Shown: piece after piece, positions 35,450 through 45,828 of the stretch
Layout: each line of letters opens with the position of its first letter
Position numbering within the stretch: the stretch's first letter is position 1
Notes under the pieces: generated by a model
What the model was told of the DNA's origin: nothing
The model's database searches: none
Seen by the model: only the letters and a program-made list of their open reading frames with translations
Translations under genes and position numbers: made by a program
Assembly: GCF_963678635.1 (NCBI RefSeq)
Contig: NW_026971001.1
Location: 1 to 64,000 of the forward strand
Origin: Symsagittifera roscoffensis
Taxonomy: Eukaryota > Xenacoelomorpha > Acoela > Convolutidae
Length of the DNA: 64,000 nt
Reading direction: 5' to 3'

Positions 35450-35910
35450 TTGAACAACATCGCTGTGACAGACAGTGATTTTATACTCACGGAACGCACG
35501 TGCGCTATAGCGATAACTGCGGATACAAGTTTGAAAACAGCACTAGTGGCCGACTTCAAAAGAGAGTATATGAACATCGAATATCGAAGGAAACAGAGGC
35601 CTGGCATAGGAAGGATGATAGCGCTGCATCTTGTTGCATCACAGACGCCCGGAAAAGACTTAGATTCTTTCGTAACAAGGCCACTGATAGGCAACACGTG
35701 AATCACGAAAATTTATTGCTGGCAGTAACTCGAACTCGACTCAGAGATTTCTTGGTCGAGAGGGGAGTGACCTCGCTCTCCTTACCGGTCTATGATCCCA
35801 ATAGCGGAAAACTACATTTCAGAGAGCTATATGCTCTAGTGCATGTGATTTTCTCAAAAACGGATAAAGAAATCTACTTGCATAAGAAGTGTTATCCGAG
35901 CATGTGCTAG
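35450..35910 (+). pseudogene. Macro-domain-like module, element D
   Basis: The frames 35450-35701 and 35500-35910 together match the module of element C at 60450-59947. It opens with VTDSDFILTERTCAIAIT, continues with VADFKREYMNIEYR, and closes with LRDFLVERGVTSLSLPVYDP and LYALVHVIF and IYLHKK. The strand-helix order resembles small macro domains of the TARG1/Poa1 type, which remove or bind ADP-ribose. The Gly-rich ligand loop expected after the Ser-Leu/Met-Pro strand is replaced by YDPNSGKL in both copies, so binding or catalysis may differ. A frameshift near 35700 splits it. Confidence 0.65.
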
Positions 35911-36269
35911 CGCTATGACTAAGATTAAAAGTTCTTTTGTTAGGATTAAGAGTCTTCTATAGGTTTAAATATTAGGGTCAAGGTTTTAGGATAGGTATTG
36001 AGTATTAGGTTTTTGTATAATAGGCTTGATGTATGATTTTGACAATTTATGTTTGTGTATGATTATGATTATGTGATTTTTGTTTGATTGTGATCTAGAC
36101 TAATCCAGGTGCAAAGGGTGACGGCATCTAATCATTTTACATTGACATCAATTGAGGTGGACGATCCAACTCGTTGCCAATTTTAGATTGCAAACAAGAA
36201 GAAAATTTAAATTGACTGTTTTTAAAAGATAAGAATGATGTTTTATCGTGGGATAAAATAGCTTGTAGA
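35911..36269. other. Noncoding gap of element D
   Basis: Low-complexity G/T-rich stretches (tattaggtttttg, gattatgattatg) separate the macro-like module from the downstream protein. In element C the equivalent gap is about 500 bp (59449-59946). There it is followed by coiled-coil and SGNH coding sequence that D lacks. Confidence 0.55.
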
Positions 36270-38311
36270 ATGTTTCTAAGTCTTTTAGATCGTGATTCAC
36301 CAGATGTTTGTTTATTGATACTTAGAACAGAAAAAAAAGCGGTGGTATGGGAAGTTCACCAGCATTTAAAGACGATCCTGGACGTGAGAGAGGAGGCGGG
36401 CGCAACCATGTTACGACTAATGCGAGAGATAAAGACGATGTTCTTGGAGTGGTTCCAGGCAGACGTGCTGCCAACCAGAACCAAATTAGAGAGGTCCGAT
36501 GCGATCCTCGCGGCGATGGGCGTGGGGTGGTCACCCGCGTTCCTCAGCAGTTGCTATCCCAGGGCTTCAAGACACCTAATAGCTAACTTTGTGAGAGATA
36601 TCAGAAAGTTATCTATTGGCCTTGTGCTGGCACTTTTTGTAAGCTTCGGACATAAAAGCTTCGTTAAAGGACCCGTGGTCCTCTTCACCCAAGAAATGAC
36701 TGACGTCCGGTCGGATGGCCTTCTCAGGCATATAGTGATGACGTACGGTCGATTGGGTGACCTAGTTGTACTGCTGAGATATCTGAACCAGTTGCAAGGA
36801 GGGACGAGAGATTTTGACGCGCAGCTGGAGACATCATCCTACAGGAAGATGAAGGATTGAGGACCTTGCTCCTTCAATATCTACTGCAACAGAACAGAAG
36901 CCCAACTGGGGATGACAGGCCTGTCTCTGATGAAAGGGAACAGAAAAGTTGTGGAGGTATGCCCTCAATAACCAATTTGGCCCTCATAATGCGGATCGAT
37001 CTGTTGGCTTTGATCTTTGGGTTAAGAGAACTCGTTAAAGTGACCTACGGACGGGCCTTAACGCACGTGTTTCCAGACGTGCAAGTGATGGCATACAGAC
37101 ACTCGGTGGTCCTGTATGAGAATCTTGTGTCGGTGGTGGATTGCTCGGTGCTGAACTGGGTGGAACCACAGGAACTGAGTAGACTGCTAAGCGATGATAG
37201 GCTATTTCATGATTCTATATCGATGATATGGAAGGATAGCGGAGCGTAGCTGGGTGCTGATGTCGAAGGGCGGTGAATATCTTGCAAACGTCCAGTTCAA
37301 TCCTAAACTTTGGAATTTACGACCAGTTGTCAAGGGCACGAAGGACGCGGTGAAGAACCCGGCTTGGCCGGAGACATATGATCATGTGAAGGAACACCAG
37401 GAGGCATGTTTGACGGGTTCAAGCCCACTGCCGGATAGGTGCCCTCAGTATCCGCTGATTAGAAGGATGCTGTTAGGGGTGACCAGTCCTACTCTTGCAG
37501 CGAGAATTGGAGCCGCACAGGACGTGGAGGAGAGAATGTTGAAATGGAGTGAGGGGATGGAGCCGCGCTTCAGTAGTCGGAACGCTGCTGCCCTACACAA
37601 TTTTGATTTCATCTTCGCTGATATATGGAGTCGGAAGAAGATAAAATCTGTACCATCGATGAATTAGGAATTGTCTGCAAGTCATTGGAACGATGTGTAG
37701 TCAGCAGCCAACGACTAGTCTAGACTGAGGTGGCTCAAGCTGGACAAGGTGGTGATATTGGAAGTGGGAAAAGAGTCGAGGGGAGGCATCTATTTGACAA
37801 TGCATGAACTGGCGCCGCATAGTGAGGAACCTGTAGAAATTGTTATAATTGACGAAGTGTTTCACCAAGCGTGTGACCGGATGATATCGGCTCGGCTGGA
37901 CTCAAGAATTGACATGCGCCAAGGCCCCTCTGAGCCGGGTCCCAAGCCAGACGACGAGAGAAAAGATGAAGATGCGAACAAGGAGAACCAAGGAGAGGAT
38001 GATGGAGGGCAAAAGTGACAAGTGGAGCGAAATCGACCTGGGTGCCCTCGAGAGAGACCTATTGGAATACGATTTTAATGAAACGGAAGGCGGAGGAGCG
38101 AATGAGAAATTAGTGCTGGTTAGTGTTCGTCATTCATACACCCACCAAAGAACTCCCAGCTAGCCTGTCCCGGGTGAAACCAAGGTCCTTAATGGAGGCG
38201 CACCAAAGTAGAGACACGGCCAAGCTGCTCTGCGAATCTCTTCGAAGGCGGAGTATTGATGAGTCAATGCGAGTGGTATTCTTGGGCACGTCGCCAGAGG
38301 AAGAGTGGTGA
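36270..38311 (+). pseudogene. Downstream protein, middle part (element D)
   Basis: The frames 36270-36860, 36857-37249, 37254-37667, 37749-38018 and 37909-38163 are colinear with element C from 56216 to about 53850. Shared features include a helical region with LSIGLVLALF / LPNSLLLALYLVYP type sequence, GGMPSITNLALIMR against GGMPLLTDLCLAMR, and LWNLRPV against FWNLNPC. An acidic Glu/Asp-rich linker follows (near 37930-38030). No known domain is recognised. The SGNH modules that precede this part in C are missing. Frame changes are frequent. Confidence 0.7.
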
Positions 38312-38512
38312 ACTTGGGAGAAAGACTGGAGAAGTGTGGATGAGAAGTGCTTGAATCAGCTCATCATGCGTGAAGTATTGGGGAACATGATTGAGCCCAC
38401 TGATTCTGACGGTCTGACTGAGTCAGTCACAGAAGAGAGCGCTGAGGAGAGCCCGGTCATTCGAGACCAGCCTGTGTAAAGAACGAAGAAGGGGCTAAGA
38501 AATTACAAGTTT

Positions 38513-40985
38513 ATGGTGAAGAAGCTCAAGAGCAGAATAAACGACAAGGTGACCAACCCTAAGGTTGTAAAGTCAAAAGCGGAAGCCGTCCGGTCAAGAG
38601 CGGACAAAGGGATGGTGCTACGCATAGCGGCGGAGAGATGGGTTGTTAGAAGGATTGATGTTGTTAGCAGGATTGATATCCACAGCTTCAAAAGCGAGGA
38701 AGAACGAGAGAACTCTGGCTGACACCAGCCTGGAGATGAAGGTTATCAGCCACTGTGAATCCGGTGGGCTGGAAGGTTACAAACCTTCCCTGACGAATAT
38801 AGCGAAGATGAAACTAAAGCGACAGCCCGACGTGGTGGAGTACAGCCGTATGACCGTGCCCGAGTCAGTCCACATGGGTTCACAACGATCTCGATGGCTA
38901 CCGGAGTTGAAAAGAAATCAGGAGGTGCTCCAACGAAGAATTGAAAGTCACAAGAGAACAATTGGAAAGGGTCAGCAGCCTGAAGGAACACGCGACGTTA
39001 GGTGAGCAGAAGTCCTTCCAACATCTGTCAGGTGTGCCTGGAATGGCCTGTAATCCATTTGTCAACAAAGAGGCCAGGAACGTGTACTTTGACATTGAAG
39101 AAGCGTTAATCCTCAATTTCTGGATCGATAGAGTGCGAGAATCGGGGATGATAAATCTGAACAGCTACAGTTGGGAGTGATTCTGGAGGAGCTAGTGGTC
39201 GAACCCTCGGTTCCCAAATTGGAAGGGCAGTTGAGCTTTGAGTGTGGTTCGTGGGATGGTCCACCGAAGGACAGCCTAGTGACAATATGGGAGCTCATGA
39301 AGCCTTCATGGTCCCCAAGTCCAAACGCGAGTCTGATACGGGACGTCACCGCTGATATTGAGCTAGAAGAGAGCGACGATGAGAGCCTGCACGATTTGGC
39401 AGTGATTGACCACTTGCTTGCCTTGAAAGTGAAGAACAGAACCCACAGAACCTTCGGAGGGAAACCTGCCTAGTGATTGGATAAAAACAGGTACCTGCCT
39501 GGTCGCCAGTTCTGGACTGGAAGGGCACGTTTGTGGAACAGGTCAGTGCTTGGGAACTCTGGCCGAACAAAATTGCCAGTTAGCGAGGCTATTCGGGAGG
39601 CTGAGCTCGTTGGACAGGAGCGAGATAAAATTAGTTGCCGATTGCCACGAGGCTACGACCGCCCTGAGTGTGGCTACCGAGGTGAATTTAGTAATTGCCT
39701 TGAGGTTCTACAGTATGACAAACTCCATAGAATCACTGGAACGTCTCGAGAGGGCACATGAGTTAGTGACCGCCCTGAGTGTGGAAGTGAGTTCGGTGTA
39801 CTTGCAGACAACAGAAATTTGGAAGCTGGCGAGTAGCTCTCTACAATGAAAAGCGCCTGAAACATAGCGAGGGATATCATAATACAGTTGGCTCAAAGTA
39901 CCTGGTGGGACCCAGTTTGCAACCATACTGCAACAGCAAGTATCCGACAAACATGGTGGTAGTGGATGCCAGAACGCAGCACATATTGATTGATCAACTC
40001 TTCTCGGTGCCCAAGTGTGTGCCATTATCAAAAATGTCTAAAAAATTCAATTAATTATTGGCGAAGATCCTTCGAGCAGTCCCGGAGAGGTCCAGAAACG
40101 AATTGGAGGAGATTGCAGGGGAAAGTTTTGTGAAAATGGGCGAGGGAATCGTCAGTGATTTTCAGAAGAAGAAAGCGAGTGGAATGATGGCAACTGATTT
40201 CCCCACGATTGACGGAGATAGAGCCACTGCTGATAGCGTCGGGTTACCGTACCTTGATAAACTCCCTGTTGGATCATGGAGAGTACCCGTGTCACTGCCT
40301 GGCTTAGACGTTTTGGTACCCCAAGAGAGTAAACTTAGTATGGGATGGTAGAGAGCTATTCTCTATGGGATTACCCAATCAAGCCCAAAATGTGTCGATA
40401 TTGGTATTCAGTGCCATGTTAGCAGTGAAGTTGCTTAAAGCTAATTCAGGAACGCACAAGCAGAAGATGGCAGTACCGATTCCTGAGCAGCTGAGCAAAA
40501 CGAGCCTCAGCAGAAAACCACCTGTTCAAGACCACCTGCAAAGTCCTGAGGATACCCAAAGCCATCGAAAGAATATGGGCAAGTCTGAGTATATGCCTTG
40601 GTTCCGTGCCGTCATGACGTCGTGAATGTTTTAACGCGCGAAGCGTCATATGTCCCAAAACACGGAGGCCTATCAATCTTTCCAGCTGAATATAGGACCG
40701 GGTGCCCATAGAAGAGCATTACTGACGCTTAGAAACGCCGTCACAACAGTTGTTAAACGGGTGGCTGGATTGACCTGGAGCGAAATGTAAGCATGTGATT
40801 ACGCAACAGTTTCTGTCGGAACCGGGAGCAAAAAGTGAACGTAGATCTCCTGCCCTGATGCAAGCAGAGACTGCTGGAGCAAGAAAGTTGGGGCACAGTC
40901 CTGCAACTCTGTCGGGATGCTGCAGAAGGTGCTGGAAGACAGTGAAATGGACGAAAAAGAGCCATGGAATAGCCGTTGAAGGCGA
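38513..40985 (+). pseudogene. Downstream protein, C-terminal part (element D)
   Basis: Broken frames match element B's long C-terminal protein. 38643-39005 corresponds to the B region around 24200. HLSGVPGMACNPF (near 39025) corresponds to YVSGVIGIAYNPF, and MKPSWSPSPNAS (near 39300) to MRPSWCPSPNA. GLEGHVCGTGQC (near 39525) is the Cys-His cluster, here with one cysteine changed to serine. 40058-40625 matches the region with LPNQAQNVSILVFSAML. The last recognisable block, NREQKVNVDLL, is near 40830 in another frame. About 500 bp between 38990 and 39000 equivalents are missing relative to B and C. Confidence 0.75.
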
Positions 40986-41282
40986 GACGAAACAGAATTG
41001 GGGAGGAATGAAAAATTTAATTGTCATAGTGCGTGAAAACTTGTCCCAAACCTTGTATCTATCAAGAGCCAGAAATTTTAAGAGGAACTCACTTAAGATA
41101 TCAGAAAAAAATTTTGAAACTAAGATATCCCTCATGGTGCATTTTTTGTGAAAATGTTAGAAAGCAGTGAGATGTAGTACGATGCCCTTTATGACACGCG
41201 GTGAGTTGAGGTCACGTTGATAAAATTCAATTTCTGATGAGATTTGTATGTTGATTATAAAACACTGGGTCACCTCCTGAAG
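40986..41282. other. 3' flank of element D
   Basis: AT-rich sequence between the end of the recognisable downstream protein and the dispersed repeat. No gene, LTR end or polypurine tract that I can defend. Confidence 0.4.
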
Positions 41283-41700
41283 ATAACGTCGAAAAAAAAC
41301 GTTTAAGGCATTAGTACAAAAATTGTGATGAAAAGGAGGCTCAGAATGTTCTAGAATTTCAAATTTTTAAAATTTTGATTTAAACGGGAACATTCCGGAG
41401 AAACACGAAAAAAAAACAATTTTGACTGGGAAAGAGACGGAAACACACAACAACCGGAACAAAAACCGCGACGAAGACGAAATTCAGTCAAAAAAGTAGC
41501 GTGAAACACAGAAGAAGAACGAAGCCTCTTATCGTGACAGCAGGACACGATAAGGTGCTTATCGAAAGAAGACGGAAGGTCAAGTGGGACATTCGGTACG
41601 GATCCGAAACCTCCCGTGCCACGAAATCAGATAGAGGACGATGTTTTCTCCGGGGGACTGCGGAATTAGAGGTCCGGTGCCCATAGACTGTTAGAAAACT
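41283..41700 (-). repeat. Dispersed repeat, possible tRNA-derived SINE (copy 2)
   Basis: Second copy of the 10045-10490 repeat, diverged by many substitutions and small indels. The B-box-like sequence is degraded here (ggtttcggatcc near 41600), which fits an old copy. The copies lie 31 kb apart on the same strand, one just before element A and one just after element D. They could therefore also be remnants of element termini. Confidence 0.5.
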
Positions 41701-43398
41701 TTAACTGTATATTTTTGCTGCTTTATTGTCCTGAACATATTTAGTTTAAATCCAATATTATTTAGTTTCTCAGAGCATAAGCAATTAGAGTCAAGGAAAG
41801 AGTCAATCCTTTTCTTGTAGATTTTGTATATAACTGTCACTAGAAAACATAGTAAATTATGGTTTTCTAGCTTTGTTTTTGATAGTAATCACGCTATGTG
41901 GGGATCCTAGATCGAGCTATGTGGTATTTTTGCATGTAGACGAAAGCTGATCGAAATTCGTTTGGCTGATGGCCTAAAATTGGTAACGAAATACTTAGTC
42001 CTTAACAGACCAGTAAAACAACTGGCTAAGTCAAGACGGTTAAAAACGAGTATAATTATAGTAACTGACATCAGCCAGTCGTCAATAGGTACTTTTTCTA
42101 TGCTCCGTCGCTGTGTAATGTCTGGGCAAATGTTATATTCTTTTTCAAATTCAATCTTGAAAAGCTTGTTTAAGGATGTCATTATGCAAAGAACTTTGGC
42201 GTAGTGATCAAATCGACAAATGTGAACAAATTTGTTCTTCATACAGCGTAACATCACGCATTTAGCCGTAATAACATGTAAAACAATTTTAAAACTCGGT
42301 ATTTTGAAAGGGGGAACTGGAAAAGAGTTATAAAAGTAACAAATATTTAGTTGAAGACCTGACTAAATTTCAGAAATTAAAGATCAAACAGGGAACCCTG
42401 ATTAACTAATCACGCTAGAAGCATTGAAAATGGACCGAAATAAACACGCTCGAAAATTGATAAATTAAATAAACACACTTGATAAACTACTGTTTCAATC
42501 AGGCCTCATCGTGAAAATAAGCGACCAATCATAAAACTGAAATAAACACGCTCGAAAATTGCAGGAGCTTGGTGTTGACCCGGAACTTGTAGTCTATGTA
42601 AAGCCACTGCTTAACAAAAAACAAAATAAAATGGAGGACTTGTTTGATCAGAAGTTTTTCGCGAAGCAAAAATTTAGCAGAAAATTGAAAGTAATGATGT
42701 TATTTATCACGTAAGAACAGTTGTTCGATTCTGATTAGTAAAATTTGTACAAGTGAAATTTTTCTTGATTAAAAATTTGCCAGGATCATTGATGATTTTT
42801 TGAAAAAAATTTTGTTCATAAGTCAGGACGAGGCACAAAATGTGCGAAAAAAATAAATAAACTGTTTTTCAAAAAAAATGAACATTTTAGTTGCAAAATG
42901 ATAGTTAATATGATTATGCAAGTGTAAGTCACACAATTTGTCTGCGTTATATACTTATTTACAAATTGATAAAATAATGTTTAGAAACTTAACATCAAAT
43001 AATTTTTAATTGTTTCCATGTAGTTTTTCCATAGTTTGCCATAGAAGGTTCTTCACGAAAAATAGATAGAAATTATACCTTAAATTTAAATTTCATATTC
43101 TTGTAAATTAAACTGCGGCTGTTTGTGTTTGAGTTTGCATTTTGAATTTGGTTCAAAGGAGAACTAATTTTCTGAAAAAAAAACAATTTTTGATATCATG
43201 AAACTTGCTTGAAAGTGTAGTTTTCTAGTTTTTTCGTTTTCGTCAATTGTGTTGTCCACTTACCTGATTTTTGTCTATGCCGGTAGTATCTAATGCTTGA
43301 TTTTCCATAGATTTCAAACTAATTTCCAATCGAGAAACATAGAAAAACGGAAATACTTTGTATTCCAGCTTAAGGTCGGATGAAGAATCAAATTTTCT
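41701..43398. other. AT-rich spacer, 3' side of the LINE
   Basis: No protein family on either strand. The unit gaaataaacacgctcgaaaattg occurs twice (near 42438 and 42540), about 100 bp apart. The part nearest 43398 may be the 3' UTR of the minus-strand LINE. A 116-codon minus frame at 41907-42257 has no motif. Confidence 0.45.
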
Positions 43399-44665
43399 TC
43401 AGTCACAGCAGGTCTTTATTGCCCAACTCAGTTGTTTTTTAAGCAATTTTATTAGACTGGATGTCAAACTGCTTAATAGTATTGCTGGGTAGTTCAGATG
43501 GCTTATGACTAGAGCGTTCAATAATAGTATTAGGTTTATGATTGTCAGTGGTTTTTTTATCGATTGTAATATTTTGATCCCACAAGCCATTTTTTTAAAT
43601 GTAATTTTAACTTCACACTGAAGATTTAGAAATTGATCTAGAATTACACCCAAATATTTAACCTCTGGCTTTTCTACTATTTTGTTATCATCTAATGTTT
43701 TACTGAGCTCTGAATTGTGGTTTCTGCCTTGATGTTTTCAGCTAAATTTTATCAACTCAGTTTTCTTTGTGTTGAGTTTTAGAGAACGTTTTGTGAAGCA
43801 GAGAGACAAATTCTGATGTCATTATCATCACAAAATAGTAGTGTATCATCTGTATATTGTACCACTTTGCTAGATTCTGTTCAACTTTTGTTCAAGTCAT
43901 TTATACATAGGTTGAAATTTAGGGGCACCAAAATTGTACCTTGAGGTACGCCTTGCTGAAGTGAGATCCAATTGGATTCAGTTTTATTTCCTACAGTTTT
44001 CTGCTGTTTATTGTCTATAAAGCTATGAATCAGTTCAATTGCAAATTTAGTCAATCCAATATCATTCAATTTGTTCTTTAAATGATCGTGGTTGATGGAA
44101 TCGAAAGCTTTGGATAGATCTAATAATGAAACTGCAACATATTTGTTTTCATCCTTTGATTTGCGGAAGAACTCAGTGCAATAAAGAATGGTGTCTATCG
44201 TTGAATATAAAGTTTTAAGACCAAATTGGTTGTTGCTGAGCAGGTTATTAGATAATAAGTATTCATTGATTTGATTCTACAGTAGTTTCTCAACAATTTT
44301 AGAGAGCGCACATGTTATGGAGATTGGTCTATGGTTATCTGCTATTTCTGAGTCATCTTTTTTGTATATTAGGGTAACAATAGCTCTTTTGAGTGTAGTT
44401 GGAAAAAAATTGTACTTAATAAATTCATTTATAAGAATTGTAGGGTGTGGATATATTTCTTTGCACCCATCTTTCAGAGCTCAGGCTGGATGATCAGAAG
44501 GTCCGGGTGGTTTATTTGCGTTTAAATTTGTTATTTCTTTTTTGAATTCAGTTTCAGTTACAAACCGCAAACAAAACTTTTGATTGCATTCCTTTTTGGT
44601 CTTTGTGTTTTTGATGGTTGATTCAATTACATTTTTGTTATTTTTTTCCTCAACAGTACATCCGA
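43399..44665 (-). pseudogene. LINE reverse transcriptase (split by a PLE)
   Basis: On the minus strand an almost continuous non-LTR RT is visible with only a few in-frame stops. It shows NKPPGPSDHPA (44490), then PISITCALSKIVEKLL, LLDLSKAFDSINHDHL (near 44110), QQGVPQGTILVPLNFNLCINDL (43895-43965), the catalytic box QYTDDTLLF (near 43835-43862), and the C-terminal LGVIL-type block at 43399-43653. The catalytic aspartates are intact. The order matches CR1/Jockey-type ORF2. Its upstream part (endonuclease end and linker) is at 48900-49450, on the other side of the inserted Penelope-like element. The family differs from the 1-10 kb LINE. Confidence 0.88.
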
Positions 44666-44685
44666 GTCTAGAAATTTTATATTGA

Positions 44686-45042
44686 GAATGCGTTAAAATT
44701 CTAAATTCAAACAAATGTTTTCGCACATTTTGTGCATCTTCAGGTTTTTAAAATTCTAAACTATCTGTACAAAATGATCAAAGATCATAAAAAGTGTCAC
44801 ACACATCATTACTTCAAAATTTTAAAAATTCAACCAATCAAAACTTTACAAATATCACTGAAATTATGTAACAACTATTATGTAACATTTTAAAAGATTT
44901 TGTCACAAATTTCTGAGAGTTTTCTTCATTTTTATTTTCACATTTTTGTTTTGTGGCTAATTTTAATGCTAACATGTAAGTTGTTTCAAAAATTTGTTGT
45001 TTTAGCCAGAATTTTTCGATTCTGGAACTATAGCCTTAGTGT
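44686..45042 (-). repeat. PLE terminal direct repeat (left, 3' side)
   Basis: About 357 bp, beginning gagaatgcgttaaaattcta and ending cttagtgtcag on the plus strand, nearly identical to 48507-48864 in the same orientation. It includes the end of the GIY-YIG coding sequence only at its very edge. Confidence 0.88.
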
Positions 45043-45367
45043 CAGCTCCCTACTTCTAAACTCGTCGCGCGTGTTAATTGCCGGTCTCTTTTTCCTAATC
45101 TGCAGCGCCTCTAATGTAAGTAACTTGATGCTGCTGGACGCCTGGTCGATTATTTTCCAATTAAACTCAGACTTACCACTCTCACTACCACACTATGCTG
45201 TCCAACTGGGGTATCCTTTTTCGGTGTTCCTCAATCCTTGTGGTGAGATGTCGGACCGTCTGGCCAACATAGATGGATTTGCACCCACAACATTCAAGTC
45301 TGTACACCACTTTTGATTTCAGTTCACTGGAAAAGGAGGATTTTAGAGAGAGCATACTAGTTTTCAA
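45035..45367 (-). pseudogene. GIY-YIG endonuclease domain of the PLE
   Basis: The frame 45367-45185 starts VVYRLECCGCKSIYVGQTVRH, which corresponds to the GIY...YIG core with Val-Val-Tyr and Tyr-Val-Gly, followed by LTTRIEEH (catalytic Arg and His region). After a frameshift near 45185 another frame continues with LLTLEALQIRKKRPAINTRD, giving the conserved Glu and the Asn-Thr-Arg-Asp end. The cysteine pair ahead of YVG is usual for PLE endonucleases. The domain nicks the target DNA to prime reverse transcription. Apart from the frameshift all main motifs are present. Confidence 0.88.
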
Positions 45368-45387
45368 TTTCCTCGTCGTGAATATTA

Positions 45388-45828
45388 TCAGCGCATTGGT
45401 GATATCGCGCGCATTTTTTTTTTTGCTAATATCTGACAGTGATTCCCCCTATATTGGACCATCAAGATGGGTGGTGAATCACTGCTATAATCACAGGGCT
45501 TCTTTTTCTCAGCCATGTTCTTTTTGTTTTTGCCCTCGCTGATGATCTTTTCAATGGCATGGGATGCAACCCGCGACGACCAACTTTCCGGATATTGGTT
45601 ATCCAACCACTGCTCACGGTTGATTTTCATGGCTTTATCATATTCTTCCCATGCAGACGTACTGCGGAAAACTCGGTGAACAGTTCCTTCAATCACACTT
45701 CTCTTGTACTGAAGGGGGGCGCAGTTTCTAAAATTTAGTATAGTACCTGTATCTGTTGGTTTTTGATACCACCCACAGCTAATTTTCCTGCGTTTGTGAA
45801 TACTAATTTGTAAATCCAAAAATGCCAA
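45388..45828 (-). pseudogene. PLE RT thumb-endonuclease linker
   Basis: This frame overlaps the end of the RT frame by about 90 bases and carries on its homology. It has LAFLDLQISIHKRRKISCGWYQKPTDTG, the usual continuation of PLE RTs after the catalytic box, then PLQYKRSVIEGTVHRVFRSTSAW and a Lys-rich stretch. A one-base frameshift near 45800 joins it to the RT frame, which otherwise ends in unrelated residues. It leads to the endonuclease after a stop near 45388. Confidence 0.82.
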
